A DNA stretch of 64,000 nt from Streptomyces humicola (GTDB lineage Bacteria > Actinomycetota > Actinomycetes > Streptomycetales > Streptomycetaceae): assembly GCF_024436035.1 (NCBI RefSeq), contig NZ_JANFNG010000014.1:1-64000 (forward strand), in the 5' to 3' direction. A program made the position numbers and the translations under genes. Numbering within the stretch: the first letter of the stretch is position 1; each line of letters opens with the position of its first letter. Shown piece after piece: positions 50,381-61,705 of the stretch. The notes under the pieces are model-generated. The model saw only the letters and a program-made list of their open reading frames with translations, did not search any database and was not told where the DNA came from.

Positions 50381-52135
50381 ATGCAGATCCACAAGTACGA
50401 CACCGTCATCGTCGGCGCCGGCGGCGCCGGCATGCGCGCGGCCATCGAGTCGACCAAGCGCAGCCGTACCGCCGTGCTGACCAAGCTCTACCCGACCCGC
50501 TCCCACACCGGCGCCGCCCAGGGCGGCATGGCCGCGGCCCTCGCCAACGTCGAGGACGACAACTGGGAGTGGCACACCTTCGACACCATCAAGGGCGGTG
50601 ACTACCTGGTCGACCAGGACGCCGCCGAGATCCTGGCGAAGGAGGCCATCGACGCCGTCCTCGACCTGGAGAAGATGGGCCTGCCGTTCAACCGGACGCC
50701 GCAGGGCCGGATCGACCAGCGCCGCTTCGGCGGCCACACCCGCAATCACGGCGAGGCGGCGGTGCGCCGCGCCTGCTACGCGGCCGACCGCACCGGTCAC
50801 ATGATCCTCCAGACGCTGTACCAGAACTGCGTCAAGGAGGGTGTGGAGTTCTTCAACGAGTTCTACGTCCTCGACCTGCTGCTCAACGACGTCGACGGGG
50901 TGCGGCGCACCGCGGGCGTCGTCGCGTACGAGCTGGCCACCGGCGAGATCCACGTCTTCCAGGCGAAGGCCGTCGTCTTCGCCTCCGGCGGCACCGGCAA
51001 GTTCTTCAAGGTGACCTCGAACGCCCACACCCTCACCGGTGACGGCCAGGCGGTCGCCTACCGGCGCGGGCTGCCGCTGGAGGACATGGAGTTCTTCCAG
51101 TTCCACCCGACCGGCATCTGGCGCATGGGCATCCTGCTCACCGAGGGCGCCCGCGGCGAGGGCGGCATCCTTCGCAACAAGGACGGCGAACGCTTCATGG
51201 AGAAGTACGCGCCCGTCATGAAGGACCTCGCCTCGCGTGACGTCGTCTCCCGCGCGATCTACACCGAGATCCGCGAGGGCCGCGGCTGCGGCCCCGAGGG
51301 CGACCACGTCTACCTCGACCTCACCCACCTGCCGCCGGAGCAGCTGGACGCCAAGCTGCCGGACATCACCGAGTTCGCGCGCACGTACCTGGGCATCGAG
51401 CCGTACACCGACCCGATCCCGATCCAGCCGACCGCGCACTACGCGATGGGCGGCATCCCGACCAACGTCCAGGGCGAGGTGCTCTCCAACAACATCGACA
51501 CCGTGCCGGGCCTGTACGCGGCGGGCGAGGTCGCGTGCGTGTCGGTGCACGGCGCCAACCGCCTGGGCACCAATTCGCTCCTCGACATCAACGTCTTCGG
51601 CCGGCGCGCGGGCATCGCGGCCGCCGAGTACGCGTCGCGGAACGACTTCGTCGAGCTGCCCGAGGACCCGGCCGCGCTGGTGGCCGGCCAGGTCGAGTCG
51701 CTGCGCGACTCGACGGGCACCGAGCGGGTCGCCGAGATCCGCAAGGCGCTGCAGGAGACCATGGACATGAACGCCATGGTGTTCCGCACCGAGCAGACGC
51801 TGAAGCAGGCCGTCGAGGACATCGCCGAGCTGAAGCAGCGCTACAAGAACGTGAGCGTCCAGGACAAGGGCAAGCGGTTCAACACCGACCTGCTCGAGGC
51901 CATCGAGCTGGGCAACCTGCTCGACCTCGCCGAAGTGCTCGCGGTCTCCGCGCTCGCCCGCAAGGAGTCGCGCGGCGGCCACTACCGCGAGGACTACCCG
52001 AACCGCGACGACGTCAACTTCATGCGCCACACCATGACGTACCGGGAGGTCGGCGAGGACGGCACCGAGTCGATCCGCCTCGACTACAAGCCGGTCGTGC
52101 AGACCCGCTACCAGCCGATGGAGCGTAAGTACTGA
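50381..52135 (+). CDS. sdhA: Succinate dehydrogenase flavoprotein subunit
   Basis: The 584-residue catalytic subunit has the FAD motif [16 protein letters not shown]. The His that carries covalent FAD is in [11 protein letters not shown] (His42). Substrate-site sequences include [25 protein letters not shown] and [10 protein letters not shown]. It oxidises succinate to fumarate. Its stop overlaps the sdhB ATG (TGATG), so the two are made in step. Confidence 0.96.
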   Translation: MQIHKYDTVIVGAGGAGMRAAIESTKRSRTAVLTKLYPTRSHTGAAQGGMAAALANVEDDNWEWHTFDTIKGGDYLVDQDAAEILAKEAIDAVLDLEKMGLPFNRTPQGRIDQRRFGGHTRNHGEAAVRRACYAADRTGHMILQTLYQNCVKEGVEFFNEFYVLDLLLNDVDGVRRTAGVVAYELATGEIHVFQAKAVVFASGGTGKFFKVTSNAHTLTGDGQAVAYRRGLPLEDMEFFQFHPTGIWRMGILLTEGARGEGGILRNKDGERFMEKYAPVMKDLASRDVVSRAIYTEIREGRGCGPEGDHVYLDLTHLPPEQLDAKLPDITEFARTYLGIEPYTDPIPIQPTAHYAMGGIPTNVQGEVLSNNIDTVPGLYAAGEVACVSVHGANRLGTNSLLDINVFGRRAGIAAAEYASRNDFVELPEDPAALVAGQVESLRDSTGTERVAEIRKALQETMDMNAMVFRTEQTLKQAVEDIAELKQRYKNVSVQDKGKRFNTDLLEAIELGNLLDLAEVLAVSALARKESRGGHYREDYPNRDDVNFMRHTMTYREVGEDGTESIRLDYKPVVQTRYQPMERKY

Positions 52136-52911
52136 TGAGCACCGCAACGGTGGACAACCCCCACTCCGCAGCGCTGGACACGGCGGAGAGCACCGCCTCG
52201 CACCTGATCACCATCACCCTGCGGGTCCGGCGCTTCAACCCGGAGGTCGCGGCCGAGGCGTCATGGGTGGACTACGAGCTGCAGATGGACCCGAAGGAGC
52301 GCGTCCTGGACGCCCTCCACAAGGTCAAGTGGGAGCTCGACGGCACGCTGACCTTCCGCCGCTCCTGCGCGCACGGCATCTGCGGCTCCGACGCGATGCG
52401 GATCAACGGGCGCAACCGGCTGGCCTGCAAGACGCTGCTGAAGGACATCAACCCGGAGAAGCCGATCACGGTCGAGCCCATCAAGGGACTTGCGGTCCTG
52501 AAGGACCTCGTGGTCGACATGGAGCCGTTCTTCCAGGCGTACCGCGACGTCATGCCCTTCCTGATCACCAAGGGCAACGCGCCGACCCGCGAGCGCCTGC
52601 AGTCCGCGGAGGACCGCGAGCGCTTCGACGACACCACCAAGTGCATCCTGTGCGCGGCGTGTACGTCGTCCTGCCCGGTCTTCTGGAACGACGGCCAGTA
52701 CTTCGGCCCGGCCGCGATCGTCAACGCGCACCGCTTCATCTTCGACTCGCGCGACGAGGGCGGCGAGCAGCGCCTGGAGATCCTCAACGACCGTGAGGGC
52801 GTGTGGCGTTGCCGCACGACGTTCAACTGCACGGACGCCTGCCCCCGCGGCATCGAGGTCACCAAGGCCATCCAGGAGGTCAAGCGCGCCCTGATCACGC
52901 GCCGAATCTGA
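52135..52911 (+). CDS. sdhB: Succinate dehydrogenase iron-sulfur subunit
   Basis: The 258-residue subunit carries electrons from SdhA to the quinone. The [2Fe-2S] ligands are Cys78 and Cys83, an Asp at position 86 (as in the E. coli protein) and Cys98. The [4Fe-4S] and [3Fe-4S] clusters use CILCAACTSSCP and CRTTFNCTDACPRGI. The N-terminal 25 residues are not conserved. A strong terminator follows 22 bp downstream. Confidence 0.96.
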   Translation: MSTATVDNPHSAALDTAESTASHLITITLRVRRFNPEVAAEASWVDYELQMDPKERVLDALHKVKWELDGTLTFRRSCAHGICGSDAMRINGRNRLACKTLLKDINPEKPITVEPIKGLAVLKDLVVDMEPFFQAYRDVMPFLITKGNAPTRERLQSAEDRERFDDTTKCILCAACTSSCPVFWNDGQYFGPAAIVNAHRFIFDSRDEGGEQRLEILNDREGVWRCRTTFNCTDACPRGIEVTKAIQEVKRALITRRI

Positions 52912-52933
52912 CGATCCGCGCATCACGTAAGTG

Positions 52934-52966
52934 GGCCCCGCCGGACGCGCTCCGTCCGGCGGGGCC
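52934..52966 (+). terminator. Terminator of the sdhCDAB operon
   Basis: GGCCCCGCCGGACG and CGTCCGGCGGGGCC form a perfect 14-bp stem with a 5-nt loop, followed by TTCGTCGT. It also faces the convergent SCO4848-type gene. Confidence 0.85.
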
Positions 52967-53008
52967 TTCGTCGTACGTGCGGCAAAGACACCCGCCTTCG
53001 CCGTCGAA

Positions 53009-53245
53009 TCACTCCGCGCGCAGCGCGCGCAGGCCCCGCAGGCCGATGATCCCGATCACCGTGCCCAGGATGAAGGAGGTGATCGCAAGGAGCAGGTGGA
53101 CCCAGAAGTACGCCGTCGGGTGGCCGTCGTGGAAGGCCAGGCCGCTCCCGTCGGCCCACAGGTTCTTGGCGAAGGTGATCCAGATCCACCAGCTCCAGAC
53201 GCCGAAGGCGACAAGGAACCAGGAGACACGGCGGCTGAGCTTCAT
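53009..53245 (-). CDS. SCO4848-family small membrane protein
   Basis: The 78-residue protein has two membrane helices, the first in MKLSRRVSWFLVAFGVWSWW and the second in YFWVHLLLAITSFILGTVIG. Between them lies LWADGSGLAFHDGHPTAYF. It matches my recollection of the SCO4848 family, a Streptomyces membrane protein of unknown role. ATG 53245 is used; the longer frame to 53725 is the shadow of the lipase gene. Confidence 0.82.
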   Translation of the reverse strand: MKLSRRVSWFLVAFGVWSWWIWITFAKNLWADGSGLAFHDGHPTAYFWVHLLLAITSFILGTVIGIIGLRGLRALRAE

Positions 53246-53292
53246 AGCGCCCAGTATGCGTCGGGCGCACCCGTGTGCCCGACGCGGGGGGC

Positions 53293-54057
53293 CTATTGCA
53301 GCACGTCGAGGGGGATGCCCTGCGTTATGGCGCGCTGGCCCGCGTCGTTGGGGTGGAGGTGGTCGCCCGAGTCGTAGGCGGGGCGCATACGGGAGGGATT
53401 GCCCGGGTCTGCGACGATGGCGTCGAAGTCGATCACGCCGTCGAAGAGGCCGCTGTGGCGGATGAAGTCGTTCACCGCGCGCCGGGTGCGTTCGCCTGCC
53501 GGCTCGTAACTGACGAATCCGCCGTACGGGGAGATCGTGCCCGCGACGACGCGGACGCCCCGCGCGTGGGCCCTCGCCACGAATGCCTTCAGACCGTCGG
53601 TGATCGTCCGGGGGTCGTGGACGTGCGGGGTCTGCTGGATGTCGTTGATCAGGTCGGTGAGCACGAGGGTTCGCACGCCCGGTACAGCGAGCGCCTGGTC
53701 CTCCCGGTGCAGGGCGCTGGTGCACGGGTGGCCGGTGGTGTCGGCCAGCAGGCGGGCGGCGTTGACGCTGTCGTTGACGATCGTCCCGGGCGCGTCCTCG
53801 TGCCGCAGCCGTTCGCCGAGCAGGTGCGGCCAGGCAGTGCGCTCGCCTCCGGTGGTGTGGTAGCCCTCGGCGATCGACGCGCCCACCACCACGGTGACCC
53901 CGCTCCCGTCCGGGGGTGCGTGGCGGGGCGCCCGGACAGCGGGGCAGCGGCCCGGCTGGTGCGCGGTCGACGCCGTGCGGGCGGGCTTCGCCGCACCGCT
54001 GCTGGTCAGGGGCAGCGCGAGGGCAACGACCGCCGCGCCCATGGCGCTCGCCCGCAC
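53293..54057 (-). CDS. Secreted SGNH/GDSL-type esterase
   Basis: The protein of about 254 residues has a signal peptide (SAMGAAVVALALPLTSSGAA) and the SGNH blocks: VVVGASIAEGYHTT (block I, with GAS instead of GDS), LVLTDLINDI (block III Asn) and SGDHLHPNDAGQ (Asp/His dyad). GTG 54057 is used because it precedes the signal peptide; ATG 54042 is the alternative. The frame continues to 54423, but that part is antisense to the acyltransferase gene. It probably deacylates an extracellular ester; the substrate is unknown. Confidence 0.8.
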   Translation of the reverse strand: MRASAMGAAVVALALPLTSSGAAKPARTASTAHQPGRCPAVRAPRHAPPDGSGVTVVVGASIAEGYHTTGGERTAWPHLLGERLRHEDAPGTIVNDSVNAARLLADTTGHPCTSALHREDQALAVPGVRTLVLTDLINDIQQTPHVHDPRTITDGLKAFVARAHARGVRVVAGTISPYGGFVSYEPAGERTRRAVNDFIRHSGLFDGVIDFDAIVADPGNPSRMRPAYDSGDHLHPNDAGQRAITQGIPLDVLQ

Positions 54058-54169
54058 GCCCGCCCTGGCCAGACTTGCCCGCCGCGTCCGGGGGTGCCTT
54101 CCCCCTCCCTCTGCCTTCGGCGGGAGGTGCCCCCTGGTGGCGAGGGGAGGACGATGTCGCTGCCCCACC

Positions 54170-55357
54170 TCACGCCTCCCCGGCGCCGGCACCTGCGGTC
54201 GCAGCCGCGGTCGTGGACTCGGCCGTGGCCGCGGCTGCGGCCACTGGGCGACGGCGCCGCCGGCTGCGGAGCAGAAGGCGCCTGCCGGGGCGTTCCACGC
54301 CCTCATAAAGTACCCACGCCAGGGCCAGGGAGATGGCGAAGGCCACACCCGCCGCGGCGAGCGCCTCGATCGCCGGAAGGTGCGGCGAGGAGGCGAACAG
54401 GTGCTCGCCTGCGTGGAGTACAAGCAGGTGAATCATGTAGAAGGCGAAGGAGAGTTCACCCAGGCGCACCAGGATCCGGTGCCGCCACATGGAGGGCTCG
54501 CCCTTCAGATCAGCGCACGCGGCGGCCGGTATGAGCAGTGCGAAGCCGACGATGGTCCCCGCGACATGTTCGGGGCCGTCGCCGAGCTTCGGCGCGAGGA
54601 AGTAGCCGATGATCGTCACCGCCAGGGACGCTTCGAGCCGCGGCCCGCGCCAGCGGCCGAGAAGCACGAGCCGGGCGGCGGCGGCGCCGAGGATGAACTC
54701 GGGCACGCGGGCGAGCGGGTAGGCGTAGATGTCCCAGCCCAGGTTGAAGTGCGTGTTCACCCACGGCAGCGCGAGGACGGTGAGGACGCACGCCGCGGTG
54801 ACCGCCGTGAGTGCGCGGGCGGGCAGCTTCCGCAGCGCCCAGGCGAGCGCGGGGAAGAGCGCGTAGAAGAAGGCCTCGCAGGCGAGCGACCAGCTGACCG
54901 GGTCCAGCGTCTGCCACCAGGCGTGGACCCAGGAGTGCACCAGCAGCAGATTGGCCGCCGCCTCCTCGCCGGTGGGCTTCATCGCCGGCGCCATCGTGTA
55001 CGCCATGAGGAGGGCGAGGATCACGGTGACGAAGTGCACCGGGTAGATGCGGGCGAAGCGCCGCCGCCAGAAGCCGGTGGCCTTGTCGTTCGGGCGCGCC
55101 GACCACATCAGCACGAAGCCCGAGAGGACGAAGAAGAACGACACGCCCGTGTCGCCCGCGTCGAAACCCCAGGACACGAAGGTCTGTCCCCGGCCCGCGA
55201 AGTAGCCGAAGTTGTGGACGTGGAGGCCGAAGACGAGCAGCGCGGCCATCCACCGCATCCCGGTGAGGGACGGCAGGTTCGACTTCGCGGCCTGCTGGGG
55301 CCGCTGTTGGGTCCGGTTGGCGGCACGCGGCCCTGTCACTACCGCGGTCACTGCCAC
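54170..55357 (-). CDS. Acyltransferase 3 family membrane protein
   Basis: The 395-residue protein has about ten membrane helices: LPSLTGMRWMAALLVFGLHV, GVSFFFVLSGFVLMWSAR, RRRFARIYPVHFVTVILALL, DPVSWSLACEAFFYALFPAL and LGELSFAFYMIHLL. It acylates an unknown acceptor at the membrane. After the last helix a basic patch (RRLLLRSRRRRR) and an Ala/Thr-rich tail follow. The start is GTG 55357. It may act in the same pathway as the SGNH esterase encoded 112 bp downstream; an acyltransferase/esterase pairing is common for acylated glycans. Confidence 0.87.
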   Translation of the reverse strand: MAVTAVVTGPRAANRTQQRPQQAAKSNLPSLTGMRWMAALLVFGLHVHNFGYFAGRGQTFVSWGFDAGDTGVSFFFVLSGFVLMWSARPNDKATGFWRRRFARIYPVHFVTVILALLMAYTMAPAMKPTGEEAAANLLLVHSWVHAWWQTLDPVSWSLACEAFFYALFPALAWALRKLPARALTAVTAACVLTVLALPWVNTHFNLGWDIYAYPLARVPEFILGAAAARLVLLGRWRGPRLEASLAVTIIGYFLAPKLGDGPEHVAGTIVGFALLIPAAACADLKGEPSMWRHRILVRLGELSFAFYMIHLLVLHAGEHLFASSPHLPAIEALAAAGVAFAISLALAWVLYEGVERPGRRLLLRSRRRRRPVAAAAATAESTTAAATAGAGAGEA

Positions 55358-55783
55358 ACCTGCCGTTCCGAGCCAGCAAAAATCATGGAGGAAACCTGTC
55401 GAATGTCTTCGTGGGGGGAGTTCGCGAGCGGTCCCGCCGGGGCTGCCACAGGGGCCGCCAGGGTTGCCCGGGCCGTGGGGGGAAGGCTCCAGACACAGCT
55501 CGCCAGAACGCGTGGCCTTGAGGGGGCCAACAAGCGCATACCGTTACCTAGCGTCACAAATCTGGTCGCTGTCTGTTACCGTCACGTCTAGCCCACCCCT
55601 TGCCCGATCCAGGCAGAGGTACCTGAGTGACGGCTGTGCCTCATGGTGTCAGTCCGAGGCCCACTCGACAACAGACGGTCTCCATGGGGTGAACGGTTCC
55701 GCCCGTCGATAGTGGGCCACCTCACTCCATTGGGTCAGCTTGCTTATGTCCTCTTATCGGCTATCTCCCTGTACTTTCGCTGA
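55358..55783. other. Regulatory spacer with GTnAC pentamers
   Basis: This divergent 426-bp region lies between the acyltransferase and carboxypeptidase genes, with no gene. Four GTnAC words lie at 55543, 55553, 55575 and 55581 (GTTAC, GTCAC, GTTAC, GTCAC). They are reminiscent of sites for OmpR-type regulators such as AfsQ1 or MtrA. Near the carboxypeptidase start a -10-like TACTTT (55772-55777) places transcription at GTG 55784. Confidence 0.45.
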
Positions 55784-57082
55784 GTGCCCTCGATTCACCC
55801 GGCCCTGCGCCGTCCCGTGTTGACGTTGTGTGCTGCCACCCTGGCCGGCGGCACACTGCTTTCGGCTGCTGCCCCGATCGCGTTCGCCGAAACCAGTGAG
55901 CCCGCCCCGCCCGACCACATGTCGACGACCGGCGGTGACCTGCTGGGCAGGCCCGGCACCCAGGTGCACCTCGTGCCCGGCGTCCCCGCGCCGCCGCGGA
56001 CCACCGCGCGCTCGTGGATCGTCTCGGACGCGGACACCGGCCAGGTGCTCGCGTCGCACAACCCGCACTGGCGTCTCGCGCCTGCGAGCACGTTGAAGAT
56101 GCTCTTCGCCGACACCGTCATCCCCAAGTTCTCCAAGGACGAGGTGCATACGGTCCAGCCCTCGGACCTCGCCGGGATAGGGGACGGCAGCAGCATGGTG
56201 GGCATCAAGCCCAACCTCCCTTACAGCGTCGCGGACTTGTGGCGCGGCGTCTTCCTGCGGTCGGGCAACGACGCGGTGCACGTGCTCGCCACGATGAACG
56301 GTGGCGTGGACAAGACCGTCGCCGAGATGCAGCAGCGCGCCAACGATCTGCAGGCGTACGACACGCACGTGGTCTCGCCCGACGGCTACGACATGCCCGG
56401 TCAGGTCTCGTCGGCGTACGACCTCACGCTCTTCGCCCGCGCGGGGCTGCAGAACGCGGACTTCCGCTCTTACTGCTCGACGGCGAGCGCCCGCTTCCCC
56501 GGGGACTACAAGAAGGGCACCAAGGACCGCGACAGCTTCGCGATCCAGAACACCGACCGCCTGCTCAGCGGCGCGTACGGTATGCAGACGTATCCCGGCA
56601 TCATGGGCGTGAAGAACGGTTACACCACGAACGCGGGCAACACGTACACCGGTTATGCCGAGCGCGACGGCAAGAAGCTGCTGGTCACCGTCATGCACCC
56701 GACCGTCGGCTCCGACGAGGTCTACAAGGAGGCCGCGTCGCTGCTCGACTGGGGGTTCGCGGCGGACGGCAAGGTCCAGCCGGTCGGCGAGTTGGTCCCG
56801 CCGAAGAACTCCGAGGTGCAGGCCTCCCTCGCAGCCGGTGCGGACAACAAGACGGACACCAATGGCTCGTCGTCCGCCTCCGTGCACGTGGGCAGCTCCG
56901 GGTCGAACACCCTGGCCATGACGGCAGGGATCGGTGCGGTGCTGCTCGCGGTGCTCGCCGCCGGAGTGCTCGCGGTCCGCAAGCATTGGCCGGCGGCGGT
57001 GCAGGAACGGCTCCCGGACGAGATGCCGGAGCGGCTTGCAGACCTGTGGGCGAGGCTGCGGAGGCGAGGGCCTAGCCAGTAG
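55784..57082 (+). CDS. D-alanyl-D-alanine carboxypeptidase
   Basis: The 432-residue penicillin-binding protein trims peptidoglycan pentapeptides outside the membrane. It has a signal peptide (PVLTLCAATLAGGTLLSAAA, cleavage near FAE), the catalytic motifs SxxK (Ser102-Lys105 in ASTLK), SGN (160-162) and KNG (277-279; KTG in many homologues), and a C-terminal membrane helix (MTAGIGAVLLAVLAAGVLAV) with a basic cytoplasmic end. GTG 55784 follows a -10-like TACTTT by 7 nt, so it may be leaderless. The end overlaps the YihY gene by 11 bp. Confidence 0.92.
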   Translation: MPSIHPALRRPVLTLCAATLAGGTLLSAAAPIAFAETSEPAPPDHMSTTGGDLLGRPGTQVHLVPGVPAPPRTTARSWIVSDADTGQVLASHNPHWRLAPASTLKMLFADTVIPKFSKDEVHTVQPSDLAGIGDGSSMVGIKPNLPYSVADLWRGVFLRSGNDAVHVLATMNGGVDKTVAEMQQRANDLQAYDTHVVSPDGYDMPGQVSSAYDLTLFARAGLQNADFRSYCSTASARFPGDYKKGTKDRDSFAIQNTDRLLSGAYGMQTYPGIMGVKNGYTTNAGNTYTGYAERDGKKLLVTVMHPTVGSDEVYKEAASLLDWGFAADGKVQPVGELVPPKNSEVQASLAAGADNKTDTNGSSSASVHVGSSGSNTLAMTAGIGAVLLAVLAAGVLAVRKHWPAAVQERLPDEMPERLADLWARLRRRGPSQ

Positions 57083-57971
57083 TCGGCGTGCTCCGCCGCT
57101 CGGTGTTCTGCGTGGCCGTCCAGGCCGCGCAGAACAGCAGCAGCTTGGCCATGAAGTTGATCCACAACAGCAAGGCGACCGGGGTGCCGAACGCGCCGTA
57201 CATGCTCTTGCCCGCAACGCCCCTGAGATAGCCGCTCATCGCGACCTTCAGCACCTCGACGCCGACCGCACCCATCAGGGCGGCCACGACGACCGTGCGG
57301 CGCCCGGGGTGGACTCCGGGCAGCAAGGTCAACAGGTAGGCGAGGAGCAGGAAGTCGACGGCGACGGCGATGACGTAACCGAGCACCGTCAACAGCACCG
57401 TGCCGCTCGCGCTGCCGGCCAGGCCGAGCCTGCCCGCGCCCCATCCGACCGCGGTGGTGGCCAGCGCCGACGCTGCGAACGAGGCGAGTCCCACGATGCC
57501 CAGACCGAGCAGCGCCACGCCGTCGGCGACCTTGCGCACCAGCGGGTTCTCCTCGACGTCCTCCTGCTCCCACACGGCCCGCAGAGCGCCTCGCAGGGAT
57601 CCGACCCAGCCCATGCCGGTAAAGAACAGCAGCGCTGCCGCGATGGCGCCGACGGTGCCCGCGTTCGCCGCGAGCGAGCCGATGTCGACCTGGGAGGCCA
57701 CGCCCGGAAGCTGCTTGGCGACCGTCTGCTCGAGATGGCCCAATTGACGTGGCGTCAGGAAGGCCGCGCCGATGGCGGCGCCGAGCGTGATGAGCGGGAA
57801 GAGCGCGAGAAAGCTGGTGAAGGTGACCGCCGCCGCGAGGCGAGACCACCGGACCCGCTGCAGGAGTTCGACAGCGCGCCAGGCGTGAGTGCGCATCAGC
57901 CGTGCGATCCACGGCCCGATCCAGGGAAGCCGGGTCAGCCAGTCCATAGGACGAGCCTGCCTCAGGTCCAC
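57072..57971 (-). CDS. YihY/BrkB-family membrane protein
   Basis: The 299-residue protein has six membrane helices and the family features RWSRLAAAVTFTSFLALFPL, LFFTGMGWVGSLRGALRAVW and PVALLLWINFMAKLLLFCAA. The family was once labelled ribonuclease BN, but it is a membrane protein of uncertain function. GTG 57971 has GGAGGG 7 nt upstream; ATG 57947 is an alternative with a weaker site. The frame to 58184 has no likeness to the family. Confidence 0.87.
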   Translation of the reverse strand: MDLRQARPMDWLTRLPWIGPWIARLMRTHAWRAVELLQRVRWSRLAAAVTFTSFLALFPLITLGAAIGAAFLTPRQLGHLEQTVAKQLPGVASQVDIGSLAANAGTVGAIAAALLFFTGMGWVGSLRGALRAVWEQEDVEENPLVRKVADGVALLGLGIVGLASFAASALATTAVGWGAGRLGLAGSASGTVLLTVLGYVIAVAVDFLLLAYLLTLLPGVHPGRRTVVVAALMGAVGVEVLKVAMSGYLRGVAGKSMYGAFGTPVALLLWINFMAKLLLFCAAWTATQNTERRSTPTTG

Positions 57972-58059
57972 GCCCGTACCCTCCGGGTGGCGGAACGACA
58001 CGCCGTGCGCCACGCCGACCCGCACCGGGGCCGTGACGTGCGCCGTCGCACGCGAGATG

Positions 58060-58653
58060 CTACGTGTGGCGTGCTGTGCGCGTGCCCCTGTCCGCGGGCT
58101 CGCCGCGACGGGCCTGGTGTGGGACGGCCGGAGCGCCCTGCCCGAACGGGTAGTCGCCCGTCGTACGCCACACGCCGTCGTCACCCTGCTCGTACAGCGA
58201 GAAGCCCGTCACCGTCCAGCATGCGGAGAAGCCGGCCAGCTCCCGCTGGGCACGGTCCATCGCCTCCTCCGCTATGCCGTGCGCGACGGTGACGTGCGGG
58301 TGGTAAGGGAAGTCCAGATCGCGCCGCACCGGCCCGGAGCGCACGCGTTCCTGCAGCTCGGAGCAGTCGCGCACGCCCTCGGCGAGCTGGATGTAGACCA
58401 CCGGCGACAGCGGCCTGAAGGTGCCGGTACCGGCCAGCCGCAGGCGGAACGGGACCCAAGCCGCCGCCACTGCGTCGAGGTGCTCGCGGAAGGCGGGCAG
58501 CGCGGAGGCGGCGACCTTGGTGGGCGGCAGCAGCGTGATGTGGGAGGGGATGGCGCGGGCGGCCGGGTCGCCGAAGCCGGCCCGCCGCTCCTGGAGCAGG
58601 CTGCCGTGAGGCTCCGGGACCGCGATCGACACGCCGATCATGCGGGTCCCCAC
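58060..58653 (-). CDS. 2H phosphoesterase (2'-5' RNA ligase family)
   Basis: The 197-residue protein has the two His-x-Thr motifs of the 2H superfamily: PSHITLLPP near residue 40 and HPHVTVAHG near 125. Members are cyclic phosphodiesterases or 2'-5' RNA ligases. GTG 58653 has GGAGG upstream. The C-terminal 25 residues (QARRGEPADRGTRTARH) lie outside the fold. It is 44 bp downstream of trpS, in the same direction, so it is probably co-transcribed. Confidence 0.88.
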   Translation of the reverse strand: MGTRMIGVSIAVPEPHGSLLQERRAGFGDPAARAIPSHITLLPPTKVAASALPAFREHLDAVAAAWVPFRLRLAGTGTFRPLSPVVYIQLAEGVRDCSELQERVRSGPVRRDLDFPYHPHVTVAHGIAEEAMDRAQRELAGFSACWTVTGFSLYEQGDDGVWRTTGDYPFGQGAPAVPHQARRGEPADRGTRTARHT

Positions 58654-58697
58654 TGCGCTCCTCCCTGGGCCTGGGATGCTCGGCCTCTGCGTGCCCT

Positions 58698-59792
<1,095 letters not shown>

Positions 59793-59855
59793 TCAGGTCC
59801 CCCAAGCGGCCCGGCACCGCTACGCGCGTGCTCCCCGGCTCCGTACGCCGCCGGC

Positions 59856-61298
59856 TCAGCCCAGGTCGACGGTGGGGTAGAGGGGGAACGCGGAGAGCAG
59901 GTCGGCAGCGCGCCGCGCGACCTGCGTCGAGACCGCCTCGTCCAGCAGGTGCTGGGCCTTGGACGGCTTGCCGCTCGCGGCCGTGGCGGGCTCGGTGCGC
60001 TGCAGCACGGTGTCGATCAGGTCGGCGATCTCGTCCATCTCGGCCGCACCGAGACCGCGCGTGGTCAGCGCGGGCGTGCCGATGCGGATGCCCGAGGTGT
60101 ACCAGGCGCCGTTGGGGTCCTGCGGGATCGCGTTGCGATTGGTGACGACGCCGGAGTCGAGCAGCGCCGACTCCGCCTGGCGGCCGGTGAGCCCGTAGCC
60201 GGAGACGTCGAGGAGCACCAGGTGGTTGTCGGTGCCGCCGGTGACGAGGCGGGCGCCGCGACGCAGCAGCCCCTCCGCCAGCGCCTTGGCGTTGTCGACG
60301 ATGCGCTGTGCGTAGGCGTGGAAGTCGATCTGCCGCGCCTCGGCGAGCGCGACGGCCTTGGCGGCCATGACGTGCGGCAGCGGGCCGCCCAGCACCATCG
60401 GGCATCCGCGGTCGACGTGCTCCGCGAGCTCGGCGTCGCACAGCACCATGCCGCCGCGCGGCCCGCGCAGCGACTTATGGGTCGTGGTGGTGACGATCTG
60501 GGCGTGCGGTACGGGGTCGAAGTCACCGGTGAGCACCTTGCCCGCCACCAGGCCGGCGAAGTGCGCCATGTCGACCATCAGGGTCGCCCCGACCTCGTCG
60601 GCGATCTCCCGCATGATCCGGAAGTTCACCAGGCGGGGGTAGGCGGAGTAGCCGGCGACGATGATCAACGGGCGGAACTCGCGGGCGGTCTTGCGCAGCG
60701 CCTCGTAGTCGAGCAGGCCGGTGGCAGGGTCGGTGCCGTAGCTGCGCTGGTCGAACATCTTGCCGGAGATGTTGGGCCGGAAGCCGTGGGTGAGGTGCCC
60801 GCCGGCGTCCAGCGACATCCCCAGCATCCGCTGGTCGCCGAGTTCGCGGCGCAGCGTCGCCCAGTCCTGCTCGCTCAGGTCGTTGACGTGGCGGACCTGG
60901 GCGCGCTGCAGGGCCGGGCTCTCCACGCGCTGGGAGAGCACCGCCCAGAAGGCGACGAGGTTGGCGTCGATGCCGGAGTGCGGCTGTACGTAGGCGTGGG
61001 AGGCACCGAAGATCGCGCGGGCGTGCTCGACGGCGAGCGACTCGACGGTGTCGACGTTGCGGCAGCCGGCGTAGAAGCGGCGGCCGATGGTGCCCTCGGC
61101 GTACTTGTCGCTCAGCCAGTTGCCCATCGCCAACAGCACGGCCGGGGAGGCGTAGTTCTCGCTGGCGATCAGCTTGAGCGACTCGCGCTGGTCGGCGATC
61201 TCCTGGCCGATGGCGTCGGCGACGCGCGGCTCGACACCGCGGATCACCTCCAGCGCGCTGCGGAACGCGGTGGACTCGGTTGTGGCGCTGGTACTCAC
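59856..61298 (-). CDS. glyA: Serine hydroxymethyltransferase, long form
   Basis: It interconverts serine and glycine with tetrahydrofolate. The 480-residue protein has [52 protein letters not shown] and the PLP lysine in [15 protein letters not shown]. It is about 60 residues longer than the usual enzyme because of an insertion around residues 115-185 (including [17 protein letters not shown]). That is a form I recall from actinobacterial second copies. GTG 61298 follows GGAGG. Confidence 0.94.
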   Translation of the reverse strand: MSTSATTESTAFRSALEVIRGVEPRVADAIGQEIADQRESLKLIASENYASPAVLLAMGNWLSDKYAEGTIGRRFYAGCRNVDTVESLAVEHARAIFGASHAYVQPHSGIDANLVAFWAVLSQRVESPALQRAQVRHVNDLSEQDWATLRRELGDQRMLGMSLDAGGHLTHGFRPNISGKMFDQRSYGTDPATGLLDYEALRKTAREFRPLIIVAGYSAYPRLVNFRIMREIADEVGATLMVDMAHFAGLVAGKVLTGDFDPVPHAQIVTTTTHKSLRGPRGGMVLCDAELAEHVDRGCPMVLGGPLPHVMAAKAVALAEARQIDFHAYAQRIVDNAKALAEGLLRRGARLVTGGTDNHLVLLDVSGYGLTGRQAESALLDSGVVTNRNAIPQDPNGAWYTSGIRIGTPALTTRGLGAAEMDEIADLIDTVLQRTEPATAASGKPSKAQHLLDEAVSTQVARRAADLLSAFPLYPTVDLG

Positions 61299-61705
61299 GG
61301 GACCTCCTGCAGTGACAACGTTCGTACGACGTTAAGGACGGCCCAGGCGCTCGGCACTGCGCCGCAGTCGATCGTTCGCTTCTCCGCCCGCTCGCAGGCT
61401 CCGCGGCCGGCCTCGTTCCTCGGCCGCCCTCCCCCTGCCTTGCGGCGGGGGGACCCCTCCACCTGCTCGCGTGCGTCGCTCGCGCACGTCGCTGCGTCGT
61501 GAGCCGCTCCCCGATGGTCGTTCCCATCCCAGCGCGCCAGTCACGGCTCACGTCCACTCTATCTACATCTTCTGGTGCCCTATCGATATCCCCTATTGCG
61601 AAGTTTCATTGCCTTCTTCCGTATCCCGCGGGTGGACGATAGAAAGAGGCAGCATCCCGTCCCACGGGCAGGCATTCCCCCACCGACCAGGAATGGAGCA
61701 CCTCC
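61299..61705. other. Divergent spacer with ATCGATATC element
   Basis: This 407-bp region lies between glyA and the ornithine aminotransferase gene. ATCGATATC at 61582-61590 matches the core of the repeat found upstream of the APC permease at 31331 and 31352. The part near glyA is Arg-codon-like GC-rich sequence without an open gene. No riboswitch was recognised. Confidence 0.45.

Noticed and set aside
59820-59831. CTACGCGCGTGC near the start of trpS as a sixth regulon site
   Set aside because: Only one half of the palindrome is kept and trpS and glyA have no link to nucleoside use; chance similarity in GC-rich DNA is enough.
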